This document shows, one piece after another, positions 40,468 through 49,400 of a DNA stretch of 64,000 bases; the stretch's first letter is position 1; each line of letters begins with the position of its first letter. The position numbers and the translations under genes were made by a program. Source of the DNA: Dendrolimus kikuchii. Its lineage: Eukaryota; Arthropoda; Insecta; Lepidoptera; Lasiocampidae. The notes beneath the pieces were generated by a model. The model searched no databases. It was not told the origin of the DNA and saw only the letters and a list, made by a program, of their open reading frames with translations. The DNA lies in contig CM034407.1 in the NCBI GenBank assembly GCA_019925095.2, forward strand, positions 4,797,210 to 4,861,209. Direction: 5' to 3'.

Positions 40468-43400
40468 TGTCACTGTTCTGTGTGTATTTTTGCAGTCTCT
40501 TACAATATTTGTTAACAGGTATGACAGTATCCCTCGTAGCATGCCAGACGCGTTCACTGGTCTTTTGGAGAGGATAAGGCAGTTGGAGCTAGAGCTGGGT
40601 CATTTGCCCCAGAAATGGAGGGTCCGTTGGGACCAACTGGAACTGCCGAACACTGTGGAGTTACAGGTTTGTTTTCAGACATTAGACACTGTTTATCATG
40701 TTATAAAACATCGCGGCCTCCTTATAAGAGTGATTGTCTCGCTAGGCGTTTACTGGTGTATTATGCTCGAAAAACATGTGAGTATTATTTTCTTAAGTTT
40801 TCGCGACTTGTATACATAATAAAACTACGTTTTAACGGTTTTAAGCGCGGTAATTTTATTTGATTTTGGTTTTTCCGACGTTTCGGCTACTTTTCAGTGG
40901 CCGTGATCACGGAAGACAAAGATATCAAGTGTCAACGAGTATTGTTAAAGTTTTATTTAGTCTAAAAACCAAAATCAAATAAAATTACCGCGCTTAAAAC
41001 CGTTAAAACGTAGTTTTATCATGTGAGTATATTAAAATATCATATCACTTGCAATAAGCTCACTAAATAGTTTTGAAATGGCATATCCAAGAAGTTCATT
41101 CGTTTTTTTTGTGCTGTGGTATAATATTAGATTGTTACACGAGAAGGTGATGCTGACCTATTTAGGCAGGAGATGGATTAACGCACGAGCACGAGCATAG
41201 CGAGGGCACTAATAGTTCAGAGTGCCTAAATAGGCCTTTCACCCGAGGTTAACATTGCTTTTCATTTCGAATATGAGGAAAGTTAATAAAAACTGATTAG
41301 TTAAACTAACAACTACTTTTCTAAGATAAATCCATATATAAACCTGATGAACTCATTTAATACTTCACATATGAAACTTCAAGTATATTAATTTTTCTGT
41401 GGCATTTTACCCGTTAGTATTTTATTGTCGCTGATGATAATAATATTTAAATTTAATCAAGTTAAATATTTCGCTCAAAATGTAAATTAAATAATACATA
41501 CATACATAACTTCACGCCAATTCCCTTGCGGGGTAGGCACGAACAACAGAGCGCCATTCAGGCTTATTCTTACACACCTCACTTGCTTCTTTGACATTCA
41601 TAACTCTTGTCATGCACGCTCGTCTGTTCTTAAGGCTCCTGACATCACCTTCTGCTAGTACACGATCAATTTGATCATGGAAGGTGGGTCGTGGCCTTCC
41701 ACGACTTCTGCATCCTTCCACTTTTACATTGTATATCTGTTTAGTCATTCTTTCCACATGCCCGAACCACCGGAGCATTCCTTTCCTTACCTTCACCCCG
41801 ACACTCTCTTTCAAACCAACTCTCTTTCTTACTTCGGTATTACGAACACGGTCCGCGAGCGTCACTCCGCAGATTTTGCGCAGTGCTCGCATCTCGACCG
41901 CGTTTACTCTACTTTCATGCTCTCTCTAAATCTTCACTAAATTATTATTTAAATAATTTAGTGAAAAGTAATTTATAAGGCCCAGCTTGCCATACACAAC
42001 GCGGTGCTGGTACCTACGCTCGCGTATGGAAGCGAGAGTTGGGTATGGAAGAGAGAGCATGAAAGTAGAGTAAACGCGGTCGAGATGCGAGCACTGCGCA
42101 AAATCTGCGGAGTGACGCTCGCGGACCGCGTTCGTAATACCGAAGTAAGAAAGAGAGTTGGCCTGAAAGAGAGTGTCGGGGTGAAGGTAAGGAAAGGAAT
42201 GCTCCGGTGGTTCGGGCATGTGGAAAGAATGCATGATGAAAGAATGACTAAACAGATATACAATGCAAAAGTGGATGGATGCAGAAGTCGTGGAAGGCCA
42301 CGACACACCTTCCATGATCAAATTGATCGTGTACTAGCAGGTGATGTCACGAGCCTTAAGAACAGACGAGCGTGCATGACAAGAGTTATGAATGTCAAAG
42401 AAGCAAGTGAGGTGTGTAAGAATAAGCCTGAATGGCGCTCTGTTGTTCGTGCCTACCCCGCAAGGGAACTGGTGTGAAGTTATGTATGTATGTAATTTAT
42501 AAGTATGAAATCATGTTACAAAATATTTTCTTATTACAATTTATGCAGCGATTTGACAGTGGCTGTAAAAAAAAAGTTTGGACTTGAGTGGCATGTATTA
42601 TCGCATAGTTTTCTAAATTTCTGGACAACAGGGAGAATCGTTTCCCAGGGACGAAAAGTGCTGTTTTCTTTCCTGTGATTAAGCAACTCCAAGTGTATTT
42701 TCAGAGTTTGAGAAATGTAAAAAAAACTTGGAATGCACTTACCCGGTTTAAAATTGTACAGCTGCATTGTAGAGTTGAATATTTGAGTAATTATTGGCCG
42801 AACATTTTTATAGTGATGTTTTGATAGTGAGACGATTTCAAGTCACTTTTTACGTGTTGTTTTGGAATTTCATGTATAAGGTATTGTAAGTGTTACGCTA
42901 GCTAGCTAGGTGGCATTTGCCCGACTGGATGGCTGCCACCCCTGGTCTAAAGTATGTCGCCATAATAACCTTGAGTTTTGTTCCGGCATTAGTGACCAGG
43001 TTCCAGTGTCCCTTAAGAGAGCAGCAGCGCATTTGTAGCAACTTTGGTGTTGCAAATGTCTATAGGCGATGGTAACCGCTTTCCATCAAGTGGGCCGTCT
43101 GCCTGTCTGCTGATCTCCTGCAATAAAAAAAAAAGCTACTGAAAGTTGTATCCTACAATATTATTTAGCAGTGAATAAATGTATAGATTTTGTCTTATTA
43201 ATATCACATCTTTGCGAGTCTCGGTTGGTGTTAAACTCGTATAAAACCTCTATTTCGCCATTGCTGGCGAGATAGAGAGAAATTAGAAATCTATTTAAAT
43301 TTTGAAATTCATGTTTGGAACGTTGTGAAAAATGTGCTCTATAATAAGTCAATTGTAAAAATCTGCAATGTAAATTTACCTAAAATATAATATTGTTGAA

Positions 43401-46400
43401 TTTAAAATCCGGAGTTTCCTTGGAGTATCTGAAATACCACGGCACCTTGGTACATAACAGCAATTTCTCCAGTTGGATCTATTCTGTAAATCAATTTTCT
43501 TTGCTTCATTTTGGCCTTGGCTTAGTCACAGAGTTGTGTCTTGTATGATATTCATAACAGAAATTTATCTTTCTCAGCTTGAAAATATAATTTGCAGATT
43601 TTTAAAAAAAATTTTTTTCAATAATTCTGCTCTAGTAATAAATTTTCCTTGTTAATAAGTCTGACGTGTTAATAAATCGGCCTTGTTGACAGTTTTCCCT
43701 GTTAATAAATCTACCTTGTTGATAAATGTGCACTCCAATTTTTCTAATGCATCCTAAGGTTGTCTGGAAGAAATTGCATTTGGTGAAAGGAGTATGTGAA
43801 ACTTCTTGAAGTCTATCTTAATGTTATGTAATAAAGTATATTCTTTATTTGGTCGCAGCGCAACTCGTCGATGTGCAGCAGCGTGGTCCGGCGCGCGACG
43901 CTGGTCTGGCACAAGCGCAGCACGCTCGAGGTGCTGGTGCGGGGCCGGCTCGCCGCCGCGCCGCCGCCGCTCGCGCCCGCCCACCGCTGGGCGCCCAACA
44001 CCACCGCCGCGCCCGCCAGGTGCGACCACTGCCAGGACCTCCTGTGGGGGCCGCTCAAGGTATGCCTCCCCTCTTCCCTCATTCCCCTCTGTCACTTGGC
44101 CACTAGTTAAGTATACGTATAGCAACCGACGCCATTGTGACAACTCGGAAGGCCACATTTGACATTTCTCACAAAAACACGTAATTACTACTCAAGAAAT
44201 ATCAATCTCTATCTCACGACTATAGTTTATTTTAGAGTAATTTTACACAATTAAAAATACCAATCAAATTGAGAACCTCCTCCTTTTTGAAGTCGGTTAA
44301 ATATTGCACAGCACTACGTCCCCTTTCAGTTCCAAAAAGTCTGCAATATCAAGGGCTAAGTGCAGTGTAGGAGAAACTATATAATTATTGGCATCCCAAT
44401 ATAGTCATTGGCATCCTATTATTTTATTCAAAACTACGATATGCCCGCGACTTCGTCCACGCTCGACTTGAAATATCCACGGGATTTAAAAAATAATGTA
44501 ATCTATCGTTTTAGTTAAAACTCTGCTGGAATAAACTAATTTGTATGTACCCGAACAACTACAAACCGCTCCCGGGAAAATGTCCGCGAGATTCCCAGTG
44601 ATAAAGAAATATCACACATTTTATTACATAAAATTCGCTATCGATCAGTGAACAAAATCACATTGGAATTCGATGTTTTTTTTTATCTGGCCATTTTACA
44701 TCACTCCCAAAAAAATTCCCTCGGGATTCTCAGAGTAAAAAGTAGCGGAGAATTTAAGGCTAAGAATTTGCTGTCAATCAGCTAAAACCGCTTCGAAATC
44801 GGCTCATTAGTGTTCACGTGAAGCCTGAATAAACAGACAAGAAATATTAAAAAAAATAATTATCATGTTCTCCGTCGTTTATATAGAGCGCGTTCCTTTA
44901 GTATCTAACAACGCCTGAAATGCTCCGTCTGCCGTTCCACTAGGCGATCGCGATCGTTACGATCGTGGCGAAAACGTCACTAATGACGTCATGATTTTCG
45001 CTCACGCAAAGCTCACAACGACCCATGTCAAGAGGTGGGTCGGATCCACTTGAGTTTACGATTGTGACGCCGGCAAGCAAGTGGAACGTGGTTGTTGTGA
45101 GTTTCTAATGTAACGTAGCCATAGTGTATTCCAGTTGTTTTTTTTTTTAAAGCTTCAATGTACAGTGTAATTTTAAAATATTCTAGATTTATTGCATTTG
45201 GATGTGCTGGCATTATGTAAACCTCGTAGGTTTGAGTGGTGCCTTAAAGTAAATAAAAAAAGCATGTGATTCGGTTCAGACCGGCGTCCGCTGCGTGGAC
45301 TGCGGCTCGTCCTGCCACGAGAAGTGCGCGGAGTCCTTCGCGTTGCCGTGCACCAAGTACAAGGCGCCGCCGCCGCAGGACAGGGACCCGCAGCATCTGG
45401 CCTCTGTCTCGAACAGTATGTACTATTTTAATCTATTATTACGAAGATGGCACACAGCCAACCGCGCCCCTGATGGAAAGTGGTTACCGTAGAAGTATGC
45501 AACACTTCAGGCGAAGTCAAAGCGCTGCCAGCGTTTGAGATAGGATAAAGGGTTTTTTTGAAGTGATAACTTCTTATGGGAGGGTAAACTGCTTCGTTAC
45601 GTAACGCGTTACGGCTTCAGTCTTGCTCCCCTTTCTCTCACGTTAGATTACTTTAAGTTATCACTTCTGTTGGGGGTCCCGTGATGCATATCGTCTTTTT
45701 TTCAAATATTCCTCTTCGGACCAACGGGATTGTCCGGCACTCAATGCTTTTTTGTATTTTTCTTTTTTATTTTGTTTCTTAACTAACTAATTCCTATTTA
45801 TTTAATTATATTCATGCAGGAATGGAAAACGGCGATAGCCTTTAGCCGGCTGGTAGGGTATTTGCCCGTCTGGATCCTGGTCTAAAGTATGCCGCCATAA
45901 CAACCTTGAGTTGTGTTCCGGCATTAGTGGCCAAGTTTCAATCTCTCTTTAAAGAGCAACAGCACATTGGTAGTACACCTGGTGTTACCAATGTCCGTAT
46001 TCGATGGTAACCGCTTTCCGTCAGGTGGGCCGTCTGCCTGTCTGTTGAACTCATGCAATAATGAAAGAAAGAAAGAAAACATATTTATTTAGAACTACAT
46101 ACAAACCAAAACATAATTATGAACAAGAAAGTACAACTAGGAATTAAAGTTCTAAGTCTTTTCGTATTTTTTTTTAATTGCAGGATTTCAGCAGACAGAC
46201 AGACGGCCCACTTGATGGAAAGCGGTTACCATCGCCTATGGACATTTGCAACGCCAAAGGTGGTACACATGCGCTGCTGCTCTCTTAGAGGTCACTGGAA
46301 CCTGGTCACTAATGCCGGAACACAACTCAATGGTTGTTATGGCGGCATGCTTTAGACCAGGGGTGGTAGCCATCCAGTCGGGCAAATGCCCTACCATCTG

Positions 46401-49400
46401 GCAAAAAAGTCGGTCCTAATTCAGCATCATGCTGGTTGAGTCAAACAGCCGGTTTTCCGCTAGAGCTGTTACAGTGACTTACGGACAGACAAAACAAAAC
46501 AAAGAAAATATGACGAGTACTATTGGAAAACAAATACTAATGTAAAAATTTATGCTACGAAGCGAATTTATAAACAAAAACATAATAGAATAAAGAACGT
46601 AAAGCTTAAAAACTATAACAATACCAATTTTCTTATATTTTGTCTGTCAGTCTGTTGGTTTGTGTCAAATATGCTCCAAATAGGAAACATCTAAACTGAG
46701 CATGATCATGATCATGGATAAACAGGTCAAAGAGATATCAGCAATGTGAGTACGTAGCTATATTTTTAATTTTTTTTTTCTTTCTAATATTTTTTTTTAT
46801 TACAAGAGATCAGCAGACAGGCAGACGGCCCACTTGATGGAAAGCGGTTACCATCGCCTATGGACTTTTGCAACGCCGAAGGTGCTACAAATGCGCTGCT
46901 GCTCTCTTAAGGGAGACTGGAACCTGGTCACTAATGCCGGAACACAACTCAGGATTGTTATGGCGACATACTTTAGACCAGCGGTGGTAGCCATCCAGTC
47001 GGGCAAATGCCCTAGCACATGGCTGTGGGTTGTCTTGTCGCCTCTTACGACAGGCTGCCCCATCGCAGAAAATTGTATGTGAAAATTATTACCGTACACA
47101 TTTTGGCACTATAAATGTAAATTTCAGGTGTCGGCACGCTGCAGTCTTCGTCGCAGCAATACTACGAGCAGTTCTCGTCGAACGTCGCCGAGAATCGGAC
47201 GCACGAGGGCCACTTGTACAAACGAGGCGCGCTGCTCAAAGGCTGGAAACAGAGGTCGGATAATCTCGATTTGTATCTGCTAACTAGCATAGGACTTCGT
47301 CTACGCTCGACTTGAAATTGCCGCGAGACAAAGTACCGCAGCTGTAGTTTTCAGTGAAATATATCATATATAATATCAGCCCATTAATGTCCCACTGCTG
47401 GGTTCGGGCCTCCCATTATAGAGGGAACAGACAGTATACCCGCCGCGCTTGTCCAACGCGGCTTGGCAGGTTTGACACATCGCTCATCTCGATGTGCAGG
47501 TTGCATCACGATGTTTTCCTTCACCGTTGTTGGCAAATGGTAATTGTAACAATATGCACATTAGATCAGAAAACTGACTAAGTGGTGCATGCGTTCCGGC
47601 CAGGATCGAACCCGCGACCTTTGAGTCTGGGACGCGTGCGCTAGCCATTACGCTACCACGACAGTGAAAACTGTCTGAATAAGCAAATTTTTTTGCACAC
47701 GAACAACTTCAAACCGCTTTCGGGAAAAATTCCGGATGAATCTCGGGATAAAAAGTAGCGCAGATTTTAAGTTTAAGAATTAGCTGTCGATCAGTGAAAA
47801 CCGCATCAAAATCAGTTTAGTAGTTTTTACGTGAATCCCGAATAAATCTAAAAAAATGCATCGTGTTCTCCGCCGTTTATACAGTTATTCCAGTTTTTTT
47901 TAATATCTTCAGTTTACAGACACGGCATGTATAGAATTTCATAATATTATAGATAAATAAATGTTGTGAATGTCAAAGAAGCAAGTGAGATGTGTAAGAA
48001 TAAGCCTGAATGGCGCTCTGTTGTTCGTGCCTACCCCGCAAGGGAACTGGCGTGAAGTTATGTATGTATGTAAATAAATGTTGAAATCCCTCAGTAACAC
48101 AGTCCAATTTACCACTCGGCTTTAAGACTAACGACACACCTGCCGAAAGTACAGCACTAAAATCTCGGCTAAATACGCACGTATTGTTTTTTAAATACTG
48201 GATTGTCGCAAGCGACTAAATTGGTATTTTAAATTATTTATTTATACTGTTAATTAATTAATTCGTTGAAAAACCGATAAATCGTATCTAATTGAGAACT
48301 ACAACTCATTTTGTACCATCCATGACAATAAAAATGATTTTTTAATATTGTTGATATTAATAATTTTAATAATCACGATTTCACTTGAAGTACTATCAAT
48401 CCCTGAATCCTCTATTTCAAGTTAACTATATATTTTTTAATTTACTTATTTATTCATATATTTAAAACATGAAACTATTAAAAATAAAACTAACTTAAAA
48501 TAAATAAACAATGGTAAAAAAATAAAAACCTATACAAAAGCCCGTTCAGCCCCAGCAGACTACTGTCGCTGGGATTTGTACCTAGAAGGCTGGCAGCATT
48601 ACTTCGCTGAATACAGAGGTTAATCCTTTGAGCGAGGTAAGCTCCAGCCTTGCGGTCTCCTGTTGTATCGACCAGACGTTTTTTAATATTTTAAAATAAA
48701 TTGTGGGCACTTGGCCCATAGTCTCCATCCCAAAAGGCTCAAATATGTAACGTGTTCAATTCATACTCATATTAATTTTCATTTTTCAGATGGTTTGTTT
48801 TGGACTCAATCAAACATCAGCTACGGTATTACGATGCTATGGAAGATTCTCATTGTAAAGGATTTATTGGTAAGATGTGCATTCTTTATTTTGAAAGTTT
48901 ATATCAATAATGTTCTTAATAATGTTCAATACTTGTCTATTACATTATTATCACAATTATTAGTATATTATTGTATATATTGTTAGGAGTTGCAGGACTC
49001 GAATTAAAATGCCGTTGGAATTATTATATAGACTTTATTAGAACTATACAAACACATATAACACAGGTACAAATATAATTGAACACAACAAGTCCAAACA
49101 TAATGCGCGATTCAATAACACGCACAAAGTCCGTCACTAAATAGATTACCGAATAGAGACAAGTCTTGCTTCGCTTGTGGTTATCGCTCGACTGCCCCCT
49201 CTCTCCATTGGGGCATTGCTTTATACTGCACAGATGCAATATGTCTGCCCGGCCACGTACACCGAATTTCTTAGAATCAGTTTGTACTTTTAAATCCGCG
49301 ACACCTGGCAGTGATCACAATACAACAATAGGCTGTAAACAATTACAATACACAATGGGCTGTTTTTTTAATCACAAATTTTAAACACAAAGTAAACAAA

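Noticed and set aside
43754..44158. Long overlapping frames on the minus strand and other + frames
   Set aside because: High GC content of the Sbf C1 exon removes stops in all frames; only the +1 frame with the C1 ligands is supported.
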